Virus record (IMG/VR): IMGVR_UViG_3300010885_039212
Location: 1 to 64,000 of that record
Origin: a virus
Direction: 5' to 3' (one strand)
Length of the DNA stretch: 64,000 nt
Within the stretch, counting starts at the first letter, position 1. Every line of letters starts with the position of its first letter. The notes beneath the pieces were generated by a model. It was given only the letters and a program-made list of their open reading frames with translations, was not told where the DNA came from and did not search any database. Positions 1 to 8,762 of the stretch are shown here, in pieces. Position numbers and translations under genes: made by a program.

Positions 1-2
1 CT

Positions 3-401
3 ATTACTGGTTACGCAACTGGCAATACATATAAAGTTTCTGCCGTTACTGGTACTTCACCATCAGTAACTGGTTTCACACTAACTACTGAAGCAGCTGT
101 TGCAATTGTTACTACTGCTGGTACTTTAGTTGGTTTGACATATACAACTGAAACAGTTATCGATATTTCTGGTACTGGTAACAATGCTCAGTACTTTGAA
201 ATTCAAGCAACTGCTGATCAAGCTACTGCAACGGCATCATTGGGTTCTGGTGCTGGTGGTACTACTTTGACGCATGCTGGTTGGGTACGTCGCACTGTTG
301 GTACTGGTGGTCGTGCTGGTCGTATCAATCAAGAAGTCTTGGTAGCCATGGGTTCAATGACTGGCGATCAGGCTGACGATATCCAATATCCAGACGCTTA
401 A
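3..401 (+). CDS. virion structural protein, 3' part only
   Basis: The frame is already open at the left edge and ends at TAA 399-401, so only about the last 132 residues are visible. The protein is rich in Thr, Gly and Val and has a C-terminal block with GWVRRTVGTGGRAGR followed by an acidic tail ending QYPDA. From family knowledge, a C-terminal GWV..GGRAGR block occurs in virion proteins of T4-like aquatic phages; the exact role (tail, neck or decoration) cannot be told from this fragment. A hairpin terminator follows directly, which fits the end of a late transcription unit. Confidence 0.6.
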   Translation: MTGYATGNTYKVSAVTGTSPSVTGFTLTTEAAVAIVTTAGTLVGLTYTTETVIDISGTGNNAQYFEIQATADQATATASLGSGAGGTTLTHAGWVRRTVGTGGRAGRINQEVLVAMGSMTGDQADDIQYPDA

Positions 402-409
402 TAAATAAG
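401..409 (+). promoter_or_regulatory. candidate late promoter (ATAAATAAG)
   Basis: ATAAATAAG overlaps the preceding stop codon and lies 43 bases before the next start. It matches the short T4-type late -10 box loosely. Because it sits upstream of a terminator hairpin (414-438), its use is doubtful. Confidence 0.25.
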
Positions 410-413
410 TGAC

Positions 414-438
414 GAGAGGAAATTATTCCTCTCTCTTT
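414..438 (+). terminator. hairpin terminator after virion gene
   Basis: GAGAGGAA (414-421), loop ATTA, TTCCTCTC (426-433), then a short T-rich run. Perfect 8-bp stem directly after the structural gene. Confidence 0.7.
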
Positions 439-451
439 ACAATGGAATATT

Positions 452-829
452 ATGTTAGAGAAGTTGACCGAAAGTAATTTTTTACTATATGCAATGCACA
501 ACTATGACAATCCACAGTGTCATAGTCTAGATGAGTTTCAAGAAGATTTAAAAAAGTTTTTATATCTGAAAAAACTCATCTCTCGTTATAAGAAAGATAA
601 TGAGTTGAGGGAAAGATTAATCCTCAACCACATTATCGTTCTGTATAATGTTTTCGGTGATGCAACAACTAATATGTTATTCTATAAGATAGATGAACAA
701 AGTTGGGATGTTTTAGTAACATTTTTGGTGTATCTAGAACGTATGCCAGAAGAGTTACCAAATTATGCTATAAAATTATCTAACATAAAGTTAGATGAAA
801 TAATAATTGCCAGTTTAAGGAAAATATGA
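452..829 (+). CDS. conserved T4-like phage protein of unknown function
   Basis: 125 residues with a recognisable core NYDNPQCHSLDEF, then ELRERLILNHIIVLYNVFG and a C-terminal helix-rich part. Proteins with this same core are, to my knowledge, widespread in cyanophage-like T4 relatives without assigned function. It overlaps the next gene by 4 bases (ATGA), so the pair is probably translated together. No signal peptide, membrane segment or catalytic motif is visible. Confidence 0.6.
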   Translation: MLEKLTESNFLLYAMHNYDNPQCHSLDEFQEDLKKFLYLKKLISRYKKDNELRERLILNHIIVLYNVFGDATTNMLFYKIDEQSWDVLVTFLVYLERMPEELPNYAIKLSNIKLDEIIIASLRKI

Positions 830-1386
830 GTCGTCTCATAGACAATCTGATCGCTTATAAAATACTAAGCAAACTGATTCAACCATTTGATAGCACACCT
901 GCATTCAAATTAGGAATTATTGATGCGCATGGCAAGAATTTAATTAAACCATCTCAGTTTCACACATCGGTTCAGCAAGATGCTTATACATATCTTGATC
1001 GTTTAGTTTTCAATATGAAAAAAATTATTAATCGTCTTCCAGGTGGTGAGAGTAGATTGAAAAGTATGGTTGCTGCATTGTTTCTTATTAAAGAATATCA
1101 TGAACATAAAGGTAGTATTCCTTTAATGGAAACAAAATTCCTTAAAATTCTTGAGAAGATGAATAAAGAAAATGTTTGTTTAGTCGAAGAAGAGATTGTA
1201 ACAGTTAGATTTTTTGAAGGTAAACTCAATGAAGATGGTGTAGTTACAACTGGACCAGCCAATGTGACTGGTTCTGCAGTTTCAACAGACAAGCCAAAGA
1301 TTATGCCAAAAGACATTAAGAAGTACCAAAAGATGAACCGCAGACCAGCACCTTTATCGGTAGGTACTACAAGTGTGGCTTCTTAG
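826..1386 (+). CDS. conserved T4-like phage protein of unknown function
   Basis: 186 residues, starting MSRLIDNLIAYKILSKL and containing LPGGESRLKSMVAALFL. The N-terminal two thirds is well ordered and helix-like; the C-terminal 50 residues are Thr/Ser/Pro-rich and probably flexible. It is coupled to the upstream gene (ATGA overlap) and overlaps the downstream i-spanin by 14 bases. I recognise it as a protein conserved in T4-like aquatic phages but no function is known to me. Confidence 0.6.
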   Translation: MSRLIDNLIAYKILSKLIQPFDSTPAFKLGIIDAHGKNLIKPSQFHTSVQQDAYTYLDRLVFNMKKIINRLPGGESRLKSMVAALFLIKEYHEHKGSIPLMETKFLKILEKMNKENVCLVEEEIVTVRFFEGKLNEDGVVTTGPANVTGSAVSTDKPKIMPKDIKKYQKMNRRPAPLSVGTTSVAS

Positions 1387-1825
1387 TTTCATACCCGATT
1401 CGATATTACATTTAGCAGTACTGGGAATTTTATTTTCTGGTATTGCTTTTTACATTTGTAGTTTTTTTGTTAAATTTATTCCACCATTCATTCCATATGC
1501 TGGTGGAATAAGAGTATTTGGAACTGTATTATTGATAGCTGGCGTATACTTTTATGGCAGTTATGATACAGAAATGTCATGGAGAACGAAAGTAGAAGAG
1601 GTTCAGGCTAAAGTTACCAAGGCTGAAGCCGAATCTAAAGTGTATAATAATAAACTTACAGAAGAACGTAAGAAGAAACAAAAGGTTCGTGTTGAGTATT
1701 ATACAACTGTGAAAGAACGAATTAAAGAAGTAGAAAAACAAATTGATGTTAAGTGTGAATTAGATCCTGCGGTTTCGCAAATACATAACACAGCAGCATC
1801 AAACCCAAGTAAAGGAACTAAATGA
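1373..1825 (+). CDS. i-spanin-like inner-membrane lysis protein
   Basis: 150 residues: two hydrophobic segments at about residues 11-35 and 45-63, then a long charged coiled-coil region (about 70-125) projecting from the membrane. This matches the Rz-type i-spanin plan apart from the extra membrane segment. The next gene, overlapping by 4 bases, encodes a small lipoprotein, the expected o-spanin partner. Together they would bridge inner and outer membranes and disrupt the outer membrane at lysis. Assignment rests on architecture and pairing, not on sequence similarity. Confidence 0.65.
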   Translation: MWLLSFIPDSILHLAVLGILFSGIAFYICSFFVKFIPPFIPYAGGIRVFGTVLLIAGVYFYGSYDTEMSWRTKVEEVQAKVTKAEAESKVYNNKLTEERKKKQKVRVEYYTTVKERIKEVEKQIDVKCELDPAVSQIHNTAASNPSKGTK

Positions 1826-2088
1826 AAGCAATACTTTTAGTTTCTGTTTTGTTATTGACTGGATGTGCAACAACAGTTCCAGTTACAGTGAAATTTCCTG
1901 ATGTGCCAAAGGAACTTCTTTCAGCATGTCCTGATTTAAATAAGGTCGATTCGACCACCACAAAACTAAGTGATATTTTGGATGTTGTTGTAGATAATTA
2001 TAAAACGTATTATGATTGTAAAGCGAATGTGGACGATTGGATAGAATGGTATAAAACACAAAAGACAATCTTCGAAAGCGTTAAGTAA
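1822..2088 (+). CDS. o-spanin-like outer-membrane lipoprotein
   Basis: 88 residues with a lipoprotein signal: MKAILLVSVLLLTGCA, lipobox LLTG-C at residues 12-15. The mature part is short with two further cysteines. Its start overlaps the stop of the i-spanin-like gene (ATGA), the usual arrangement of a two-component spanin. It would be anchored in the outer membrane and bind the periplasmic coiled coil of its partner. Mature length, about 73 residues, is within the o-spanin range. Confidence 0.65.
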   Translation: MKAILLVSVLLLTGCATTVPVTVKFPDVPKELLSACPDLNKVDSTTTKLSDILDVVVDNYKTYYDCKANVDDWIEWYKTQKTIFESVK

Positions 2089-2089
2089 A

Positions 2090-2425
2090 ATGGCAACACA
2101 AAAATTGGACAACGAGAGGATCGCTAAATTGGAAGCACAAATGGAAGATCTAAAGGTAGACGTAGCCGATGTTAAGTCAGACATCAAAGAACTACATTCA
2201 AGAATCACAACGACCACTCGTGAGATTACTGATCACATCGATGCAAAGATTGATGCGCTTGCAAAAGATGACAAAGCCCAGCATGATGTTATGTCAAAGA
2301 AAATTGATGGAATTAAAGATCGTGTAGATCTATTAGAAAAATGGCGTTATATGATTGTTGGTGGTGCAATTGCACTTGGTTATCTGATGGCTCACACAGA
2401 AGTGTTTACTAAATTCTTTAAATAA
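2090..2425 (+). CDS. coiled-coil protein with C-terminal membrane anchor
   Basis: 111 residues: a heptad-rich coiled coil over most of the length and one hydrophobic segment near the end (about 90-104, MIVGGAIALGYLMAH). This plan resembles the XhlA/haemolysin-type accessory lysis proteins that sit beside holins or endolysins. Position directly after the spanin pair, one base away, supports a lysis role, but this is inference. Confidence 0.5.
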   Translation: MATQKLDNERIAKLEAQMEDLKVDVADVKSDIKELHSRITTTTREITDHIDAKIDALAKDDKAQHDVMSKKIDGIKDRVDLLEKWRYMIVGGAIALGYLMAHTEVFTKFFK

Positions 2426-2428
2426 AAT

Positions 2429-2457
2429 TTGCTTTGCAATACATTTTAGGGTATAAT
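2429..2457 (+). promoter_or_regulatory. sigma70-type promoter for the primase-thyX-nrd operon
   Basis: TTGCTT (2429-2434), 17-base spacer, TATAAT (2452-2457), about 20 bases before the primase start, which has the Shine-Dalgarno GGAG. Confidence 0.7.
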
Positions 2458-2477
2458 AGCTCTAAAGTGGAGTTATT

Positions 2478-3500
2478 ATGTTATACATTGATGCAAAATA
2501 TGCTAGTATCGTAGGATCACGTCTACGAAACTTTAAGCAAAAGAAAGATTATCTTTGGAACTATTCCTGCCCTGTTTGTGGAGATAGTTCTAAGAACAAA
2601 CTAAAGGCACGTGGCTTTATCTACAAAGCCAAGAATGATTTATTCGTTAAGTGTCACAACTGTGGTTATGGTACTAATCTTGGTAACTTTATCAAGTATG
2701 TTGACTCTCAACTTTATGATGAATATGTTTTGGAGCGTTATAAATCTGGCGCATCAAAATACAATGATCACAAAGACATTGCTGAAACCAATGTTGTCCT
2801 TACTCAAAGCAAACTTCTTGAAGATGATATATTGGATGGTCTAAAGAGATTAGACATCCTTGACGACGATCACCCTGCAGTTCAATATTTAATCGATCGA
2901 AAGATCCCACAAGATAAATGGGATCTTTTGTATTTTGCTCCGAAGTTTAAAGCGTATACAAACAATGTTACTCCAAAATTTGCAGAGCCAATTCAGGATG
3001 ACCATCCTAGAATGATTATTCCTTTCTTCACACCTGCAGGCAAATGTTTTGCTTATCAAGGCAGATCCTACGGTAAAGAAGAACCTAAGTATTATACCAT
3101 TAAAGTCGATGAGACACAGGAGAAAATTTATGGAATCGATCGTGTTGATTATAGTAAACGCATATACGTGGTTGAGGGACCAATTGATTCCTTATTTCTC
3201 CCGAATTGCATTGCTGTGTCAGGAGCAAGTTTTGATACCCCTACTATTCGTCAGTTATTGGTTAACGCAACGATTATAATGGACAATGAACCACGTAATA
3301 AAGAAATAGTAAAACAACTTGACAAATATATTGAATTAGGGTATAATGTTTGTATGTTTCCAGATAGTGTAAAAGAAAAAGACATTAATGAAATGATTCT
3401 TGCTGGTCGTTCATCTTATGAAATCCTAGAACTGATAAATACGAATACCACTTCGGGAATTGAGGCAAAATTGAAATTTAGTAATTGGAAGAAAATATGA
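2478..3500 (+). CDS. 61: DNA primase (T4 gp61-like)
   Basis: 340 residues, the usual length for T4 gp61. An N-terminal zinc ribbon is visible (CPVCGDS at about residues 33-39 and CHNCG at 59-63), followed by a Toprim-like core with the acidic YVVEGPIDSLFLP segment (about 231-243) and IMDNE (268-272). It would lay down RNA primers for lagging-strand synthesis together with the phage helicase. First gene of a tightly packed operon with thyX, nrdA and nrdB; its stop overlaps the thyX start (ATGA). Confidence 0.9.
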   Translation: MLYIDAKYASIVGSRLRNFKQKKDYLWNYSCPVCGDSSKNKLKARGFIYKAKNDLFVKCHNCGYGTNLGNFIKYVDSQLYDEYVLERYKSGASKYNDHKDIAETNVVLTQSKLLEDDILDGLKRLDILDDDHPAVQYLIDRKIPQDKWDLLYFAPKFKAYTNNVTPKFAEPIQDDHPRMIIPFFTPAGKCFAYQGRSYGKEEPKYYTIKVDETQEKIYGIDRVDYSKRIYVVEGPIDSLFLPNCIAVSGASFDTPTIRQLLVNATIIMDNEPRNKEIVKQLDKYIELGYNVCMFPDSVKEKDINEMILAGRSSYEILELINTNTTSGIEAKLKFSNWKKI

Positions 3501-4180
3501 AAGTGAAGTTGATCAGTAGCAGTAAACCATCCCGAGAACTTATTAGCGAAGGTTTATATGATGCGCAGGAGTTAATTGCTTTCTGTGCACGTGTTAGTAA
3601 TCCAAGCAATCAACTCAACACAGAGACATCAGAGAAGTTAATTAAATACCTAGTCAAGAATAAACATTGGTCACCTTTAGAGATGGTTAGTGTTTGTCTT
3701 GAAATCGAAACGACTCGTGATATAGCAAGGCAAATCTTACGTCATCGTTCATTTTCATTCCAAGAATTTAGTCAGCGATATGCTGACCCAACAAAAGATC
3801 TTTCATTCGAGTATAAAGAAGCACGAAGACAAGATAATAAAAATAGACAGAACAGTACAGAATTGGATTTAAATGTTGATGATGATCGTAGACTTGCATA
3901 TCAATGGGAAAATATGCAACGAAATATTATCGAGAACGCAAAACAGACATATGAATGGGCGATCAGTATGGGTATTGCTAAAGAACAAGCAAGAGCCGTA
4001 TTACCAGAGGGACTTACAGTTTCTCGTCTGTATATGAATGGAACATTACGTAGCTGGATACATTTCATTGAATTACGAAGTGCCAATGGCACTCAAAAAG
4101 AACACCAATTGGTAGCACTTGAATGTGCAAAAATTATTGCCGAAGTATTTCCTTTGGCTGAAGAATTAGTAAAAGAATAA
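3497..4180 (+). CDS. thyX: flavin-dependent thymidylate synthase ThyX
   Basis: 227 residues from the ATG at 3497, chosen because it forms an ATGA overlap with the primase stop; a longer TTG start at 3485 is possible but lies inside the primase gene. The ThyX signature RHRSFSFQEFSQRY is present and the C-terminal half has the expected LYMNGTLRSWIHF segment. It converts dUMP to dTMP using FAD, NADPH and methylene-tetrahydrofolate. T4 itself uses the unrelated Td; ThyX is common in aquatic T4-like phages. Works with the reductase genes downstream to supply dTTP. Confidence 0.95.
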   Translation: MKVKLISSSKPSRELISEGLYDAQELIAFCARVSNPSNQLNTETSEKLIKYLVKNKHWSPLEMVSVCLEIETTRDIARQILRHRSFSFQEFSQRYADPTKDLSFEYKEARRQDNKNRQNSTELDLNVDDDRRLAYQWENMQRNIIENAKQTYEWAISMGIAKEQARAVLPEGLTVSRLYMNGTLRSWIHFIELRSANGTQKEHQLVALECAKIIAEVFPLAEELVKE

Positions 4181-4191
4181 CTGGAGTAAGT

Positions 4192-6000
4192 ATGCAAGAG
4201 ATTGTGCATGGGATAAGGGTAGATTACACACGAGATAATTTGTTTGACGAACTAGGAAAGATAAGATTACGAGAAAGTTATATGCAAGATGAAGAAGTAA
4301 GCCCACAAGAAAGGTTTGCTTTTGTTTCAAAATCATTTGGCTCCAACCCAGAACATGCGCAACGACTATATGAATATTCCTCTAATCATTGGCTCTCTTA
4401 TTCTACTCCCATTCTTTCTTTTGGTCGCAGTAAGCGTGGTTTGCCTATATCATGTTTCCTTAATTATATTGAAGATACAGCAGAAGGTTTAGTTGATAAC
4501 TTATCTGAAACAAATTGGCTCTCGATGTTGGGAGGCGGTGTCGGCATTGGGTTCGGTATTCGCAGTGCTGATGATAAGTCTACTGGTGTTATGCCTCATC
4601 TTAAAATGTACGATGCTTCTTCTTTGGCTTATCGTCAAGGTAGGACTCGCAGAGGAAGTTATGCTGCTTACCTTGACATTTCTCATCCTGATCTTATTAA
4701 TTTTCTTGAGATGAGAAAGCCAACTGGCGATCAAAACATGCGTTGTTTAAATCTACACCATGGCTTGAATATTCCAGATTCCTTTATGGAAATCATCGAA
4801 AGATGTATGCTTGATCCAGAAGCAGATGACTCTTGGGATTTAGTTGATCCGCATTCAAAAGAAGTTCGTGAAACAGTTTCAGCGAAAGAATTGTGGCAAC
4901 GTGTTCTTGAGATGAGAATGATGACTGGTGAACCATACCTACACTTTATCGATGAATCAAATCGTCAAATGCCAAAGTGGTTAAAAGATCAAGGATTGCG
5001 TATTAATCAATCTAATCTTTGTTCTGAAATTATTTTACCAACTAATGAAGAAAGAACTGCTGTATGTTGTTTATCATCTTTAAATTTAGAGTACTATGAT
5101 GAGTGGAAAGACCATCCTACTTTCCTTCGTGATATTGCTGAAATGCTTGACAATGTTCTTCAGTATTTTATTGATAATGCACCTTCCGCCATTGAACGTG
5201 CAAGGTATAGTGCCAGTCGTGAGCGCAGTATTGGTATCGGTGCTTTGGGTTGGCATGCTTATCTACAACGAAATAACTTGCCATGGGAATCTTCCCAAGC
5301 AGTCGGAAGAAACAAACAAATCTTTAGGACTATCAGAGAGAAATTAAATGAAGCAAATTTACAACTGGGTACAGAGCGTGGAGAAGCACCAGATGCTGTT
5401 GGCACTGGACTTCGCTTTAGTCATCTTATGGCTATTGCTCCCAATGCTTCTTCTTCCATTCTTATGGGCAATACTAGTCCTAGCATTGAACCTTATCGTG
5501 CCAATGCGTATAGACAAGATACTCTCTCGGGTTCTCACCTGAATAAGAATCGTTGGTTAGATAAAGTTATTCAAGATTATTTGTCTAGTGATAGTGGAAC
5601 AGTATCACAAAATGATTATAACGATATTTGGTCTTCAATTATTGCCAATGATGGATCTGTTCAACACTTGACCTGGATGGATGAATGGACAAAAGATGTA
5701 TTCAAGACTTCAATGGAGATTGACCAGCGTTGGGTAATTCAGCATGCTGCAGATCGTCAAGAATATATTGACCAAGCACAATCATTGAATGTTTTCTTTA
5801 GACCAGACAGTAATATCAAATACATTCATGCTGTTCACTTTATGGCATGGAAATTAAAATTGAAAACGATGTATTACTGTCGTAGCGATAAAATCGCAAA
5901 GGCAGATAAAGTATCAAAACGTATTGAACGTGAAGTTATTAAAGAAATCGATCTTATTGCCATGGCTGCAGGTAATGAGTGTTTAGCATGCGAGGGATAA
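4192..6000 (+). CDS. nrdA: ribonucleoside-diphosphate reductase alpha subunit, class Ia
   Basis: 602 residues. The barrel active-site region is clear: NQSNLCSEI (about 267-275) with the N-x-C-x-E catalytic triad, and the C-terminal redox pair CLACEG closes the protein. It starts directly in the barrel fold and lacks the N-terminal ATP-cone that gives activity control in cellular NrdA, so the phage enzyme should be insensitive to dATP shut-off (inference). It makes deoxyribonucleotides with NrdB encoded 54 bases downstream. Confidence 0.95.
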   Translation: MQEIVHGIRVDYTRDNLFDELGKIRLRESYMQDEEVSPQERFAFVSKSFGSNPEHAQRLYEYSSNHWLSYSTPILSFGRSKRGLPISCFLNYIEDTAEGLVDNLSETNWLSMLGGGVGIGFGIRSADDKSTGVMPHLKMYDASSLAYRQGRTRRGSYAAYLDISHPDLINFLEMRKPTGDQNMRCLNLHHGLNIPDSFMEIIERCMLDPEADDSWDLVDPHSKEVRETVSAKELWQRVLEMRMMTGEPYLHFIDESNRQMPKWLKDQGLRINQSNLCSEIILPTNEERTAVCCLSSLNLEYYDEWKDHPTFLRDIAEMLDNVLQYFIDNAPSAIERARYSASRERSIGIGALGWHAYLQRNNLPWESSQAVGRNKQIFRTIREKLNEANLQLGTERGEAPDAVGTGLRFSHLMAIAPNASSSILMGNTSPSIEPYRANAYRQDTLSGSHLNKNRWLDKVIQDYLSSDSGTVSQNDYNDIWSSIIANDGSVQHLTWMDEWTKDVFKTSMEIDQRWVIQHAADRQEYIDQAQSLNVFFRPDSNIKYIHAVHFMAWKLKLKTMYYCRSDKIAKADKVSKRIEREVIKEIDLIAMAAGNECLACEG

Positions 6001-6053
6001 TACCTCAAATTGGTGATATAGAATAGGATTTGTATTAAAAAACAAGGAATAGA

Positions 6054-7046
6054 ATGTTAGCAAAAACTAAAACAAGACTTACAGATCAACGTAATTATTT
6101 TAAACCATTCAACTATCCATGGGCATATGATGCATGGTTGAAACACGAACAAGCACATTGGCTTCATTCAGAAGTACCGATGGCTGAAGATGTAAAAGAC
6201 TGGAAAAAAAGGTTAACCAATGAAGAAAAACAATTTCTCACCAATATCTTTCGTTTCTTTACTCAAGGAGATATTGATGTTGCGGGTGGCTATGTTAATA
6301 ATTATCTACCTTACTTTCCGCAGCCAGAAATACGAATGATGCTAATGGGATTTGCGGCACGTGAAGCATTACACATTGCTGCATATTCTCATCTGATTGA
6401 AACTCTTGGTCTTCCAGAATCTACTTACAATCAGTTTCTTGAGTATCAGGAAATGAAAGATAAACATGATTATGTAACAGATCTATCAAGTAAGAATGGT
6501 ACTTTAGAGTCAACTGCAACCCACATTGCCGTGTTCAGTGCTTTCACTGAAGGGATGCAGTTGTTCTCTTCATTTATTATGTTACTTAACTTTCCTCGCC
6601 ATGGTCTTATGAAAGGTATGGGGCAGATTGTTACTTGGTCTATTGTTGATGAAACAATGCATGCTGAATCAATGATTCGTCTATTCAAAGAATTTATCAA
6701 AGAAAACAATGAAATTTGGAATGATGAATTGAAAGGTAAAATTTATACAATCGCTGAAAAGATGGTTGAACTTGAAGATAAATTTATTGATTTATCTTTT
6801 GCAAACGCTGATATGAGAGAGTTAACTGCAGAAGATGTTAAAAAGTATATTCGTTATATTGCTGATCGCAGATTGATCAGTCTTGGTATGAAAGGTATTT
6901 TTAAAGTTAAAAAGAATCCTCTTCCATGGGTCGAAGAAATGATTAATGCACCAGTGCATGGTAACTTCTTTGAGAATAGAGTTACCGATTATGCTAAAGG
7001 TGCATTAGGTGGTTCATGGAGTGATGTTTGGGCAAAGGCATCATAA
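6054..7046 (+). CDS. nrdB: ribonucleoside-diphosphate reductase beta subunit
   Basis: 330 residues of the ferritin-like radical-generating subunit. Metal ligand segments are visible: FAAREALHIAAYSHL, FAFTEGMQL-like (SAFTEGMQLFSSF) and VDETMHAESM. It houses the di-iron tyrosyl radical used by NrdA. Preceded by AAGGAAT as ribosome binding site; its stop overlaps the start of a small zinc protein gene by one base (TAATG). Confidence 0.95.
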   Translation: MLAKTKTRLTDQRNYFKPFNYPWAYDAWLKHEQAHWLHSEVPMAEDVKDWKKRLTNEEKQFLTNIFRFFTQGDIDVAGGYVNNYLPYFPQPEIRMMLMGFAAREALHIAAYSHLIETLGLPESTYNQFLEYQEMKDKHDYVTDLSSKNGTLESTATHIAVFSAFTEGMQLFSSFIMLLNFPRHGLMKGMGQIVTWSIVDETMHAESMIRLFKEFIKENNEIWNDELKGKIYTIAEKMVELEDKFIDLSFANADMRELTAEDVKKYIRYIADRRLISLGMKGIFKVKKNPLPWVEEMINAPVHGNFFENRVTDYAKGALGGSWSDVWAKAS

Positions 7047-7195
7047 TGGTTACCAAAGTATTTGAGTGCGAGCACTGTGGTTCTCATGGAAAGATCGTTA
7101 TTAAAGGCGACGATCAAAGGTATGAGGATATAGTATATTGTCCAATTTGTTCAGGTGATATATACGAAGAAGAGGACTTCGAAGAAGAGGAATAA
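7046..7195 (+). CDS. small zinc-ribbon protein following nrdB
   Basis: 49 residues, with two Cys pairs CEHCG (residues 8-12) and CPIC (32-35) and a very acidic tail. The paired Cys-x-x-Cys motifs suggest a zinc or iron-sulfur ribbon. It is translationally coupled to nrdB (TAATG). Small ribbon proteins directly after nrdB occur in other aquatic T4-like phages; a redox or chaperone role for the reductase is only a guess. Confidence 0.7.
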   Translation: MVTKVFECEHCGSHGKIVIKGDDQRYEDIVYCPICSGDIYEEEDFEEEE

Positions 7196-7200
7196 ATAGT
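7192..7200 (+). promoter_or_regulatory. candidate late promoter (ATAAATAGT)
   Basis: ATAAATAGT overlaps the previous stop and lies 24 bases before the start of the GIY-YIG gene. The same (C/A)TAAATA motif precedes 8792, 37197, gp48 and gp4. Confidence 0.4.
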
Positions 7201-7224
7201 TCAGTGTCACACTGGATTATTTAA

Positions 7225-7650
7225 ATGTGGATTTTTGAAAACGAAGTTATTGAACAACTGCCTGAAGATTGTATAGGATTCGTGTATTTGATCACATCCA
7301 ATCTTACAGGCAGAAAATATATTGGTAAGAAATTGGCGAAGTTTTCAAAAACTACATATAAGACAGTTAAGTTAAAGAACGGCACAAAGAAGAAAAAAAA
7401 GATCAGAAGTAAAATAGATTCTGATTGGATGGAATATTATGGATCAAGCATTGAATTAAATAAAGATGTTGAGACCTACGGAAAAGAAAACTTTACTAGG
7501 GAAATTTTATATTTTTGCAAATCTAAAGCTGAATGTAGTTATATTGAAGCCAGAGAACAATTTTCAAGGAGAGTATTAGAATCAACTGAATACTATAATG
7601 GACAAATATCTGTTCGTGTTCATGGTTCTCATATTATAAACAAATTATGA
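7225..7650 (+). CDS. GIY-YIG family endonuclease (SegE-like)
   Basis: 141 residues. The GIY-YIG core is read as GFVYLITSNLTGRKYIGKK (about 18-36), followed by a Lys-rich stretch and a conserved second half with WMEYYGSS, YGKENFTREIL and CSYIEAREQ. This is the short stand-alone type of T4-like phages (Seg-like), a single-domain nuclease that may act in homing or host DNA cleavage. T4 also carries a GIY-YIG nuclease (denA) next to nrdB, but sequence resemblance here is closer to Seg-type proteins. Stop overlaps the next start (ATGA). Confidence 0.75.
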   Translation: MWIFENEVIEQLPEDCIGFVYLITSNLTGRKYIGKKLAKFSKTTYKTVKLKNGTKKKKKIRSKIDSDWMEYYGSSIELNKDVETYGKENFTREILYFCKSKAECSYIEAREQFSRRVLESTEYYNGQISVRVHGSHIINKL

Positions 7651-8762
7651 CATATCTACTATTCGCTTGCGCACTGTCTTTATCTTCAGTTGCCGCATAC
7701 TATTCTATTATGGGTCTTGTTGCTATTTTTGCATCGGCACCCATCCCGATCTTTATCATGGGCAGTCTGCTTGAAGCATCTAAATTGGTAGTTGCTTCAT
7801 GGTTGTATCGTTCATGGAAAGAAGTACCAATGCTAATGAAATCTTATTTCACAATGGCTCTGGTAGTTTTGATGATACTCACCTCAATGGGTATTTTTGG
7901 TTATCTATCGAAAGCGCATTTAGATCAGGCAATCCCGTCTGGAGATGTTGCTGCGAAATTATCACTCATTGATGAGAAAATTAAAACCGAAAAGGAGAAC
8001 TTAAATGCCAGCCGTAAAGAACTTAATCAATTGGATGTTCAAGTCGATCAAACCATCAGTCGAACCACCGAAGCCAGTGGAGCAGAGCGAGCCATTGCCA
8101 TCCGCAGAGGTCAGCAAAGAGATCGTGCCAGAATCCTTACCGAAATCGGAACCACGCAAACCAAGATCGCCAAACTCAACGAAGAACGTGCGCCAATCGC
8201 CAGCGAAGTCCGTAAAGTCGAAGCCGAAGTCGGTCCAATAAAATATATTGCAGCATTGCTATATGGAGATAACCCAGAAACGGATGTTCTAGAAAAAGCA
8301 GTTCGCTGGGTTATCATTATGATTGTTATGGTATTTGATCCATTGGCAGTTTTAATGTTAGTTGCTGGAAACTGGCAGTTAAAACAAATCAAAGTAGAAC
8401 CAGAATACATACCTACCATAAAAGAGTTAGATACAGATGTTGTTGAAAAACCAACTGAAGAAGAAAATATTGTTACACCAATTGTTTCAGAAAATCCTAA
8501 CATTTCAATTTGGGAAAAGTTTACAGATAAACTGAAAATAAATCAATCTTTCACTAAAACTGCAGATCCAATACCAGAAGAAACAAAAAAAATCATTACA
8601 GAATTTTTTCAAAAAGAAGAAGCGAAACTAAAGCCAATTGAGTTCGATTCTGCTGGCAGAAGAATTACTCCATACAGTGAAGAAGAATTAAAAGCGATGG
8701 CGAATGCAAAAACCATCGAAATTGAAGTAGAAGACTTGCAAAGACCCCAAAACCCTAAATAG
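7647..8762 (+). CDS. multi-pass membrane protein with long coiled coil
   Basis: 371 residues. Three hydrophobic segments in the first 95 residues, a charged coiled coil (about 105-200), a fourth membrane segment near 219-240 (VIIMIVMVFDPLAVLMLVAG) and a charged C-terminal tail rich in Glu, Thr and Pro. The architecture is known from T4-like aquatic phages but no function is established. The middle section (8005-8241) has strikingly different codon choice and contains a second open frame with its own Shine-Dalgarno sequence. Confidence 0.65.
   Translation: MTYLLFACALSLSSVAAYYSIMGLVAIFASAPIPIFIMGSLLEASKLVVASWLYRSWKEVPMLMKSYFTMALVVLMILTSMGIFGYLSKAHLDQAIPSGDVAAKLSLIDEKIKTEKENLNASRKELNQLDVQVDQTISRTTEASGAERAIAIRRGQQRDRARILTEIGTTQTKIAKLNEERAPIASEVRKVEAEVGPIKYIAALLYGDNPETDVLEKAVRWVIIMIVMVFDPLAVLMLVAGNWQLKQIKVEPEYIPTIKELDTDVVEKPTEEENIVTPIVSENPNISIWEKFTDKLKINQSFTKTADPIPEETKKIITEFFQKEEAKLKPIEFDSAGRRITPYSEEELKAMANAKTIEIEVEDLQRPQNPK
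8005..8241 (+). CDS. possible nested gene: basic Pro/Lys/Ser-rich protein
   Basis: A 78-residue frame lies wholly inside the membrane-protein gene in another phase. Its ATG is preceded by AAGGAG at a good distance (about 9 bases), better than many single-frame genes here. The product begins MPAVKNLINWMF and becomes Pro-, Ser- and Lys-rich (KSEPRKPRSPNST), with no recognisable domain. The section coincides with a local shift to C-ending codons in the main frame, which by itself removes stops in other frames, so the frame could be a by-product. No family is recognised. Confidence 0.35.
   Translation: MPAVKNLINWMFKSIKPSVEPPKPVEQSEPLPSAEVSKEIVPESLPKSEPRKPRSPNSTKNVRQSPAKSVKSKPKSVQ

Noticed and set aside
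3485-3496. TTG start for thyX upstream of 3497
   Set aside because: The ATG at 3497 forms the typical ATGA overlap and matches ThyX N-termini better.
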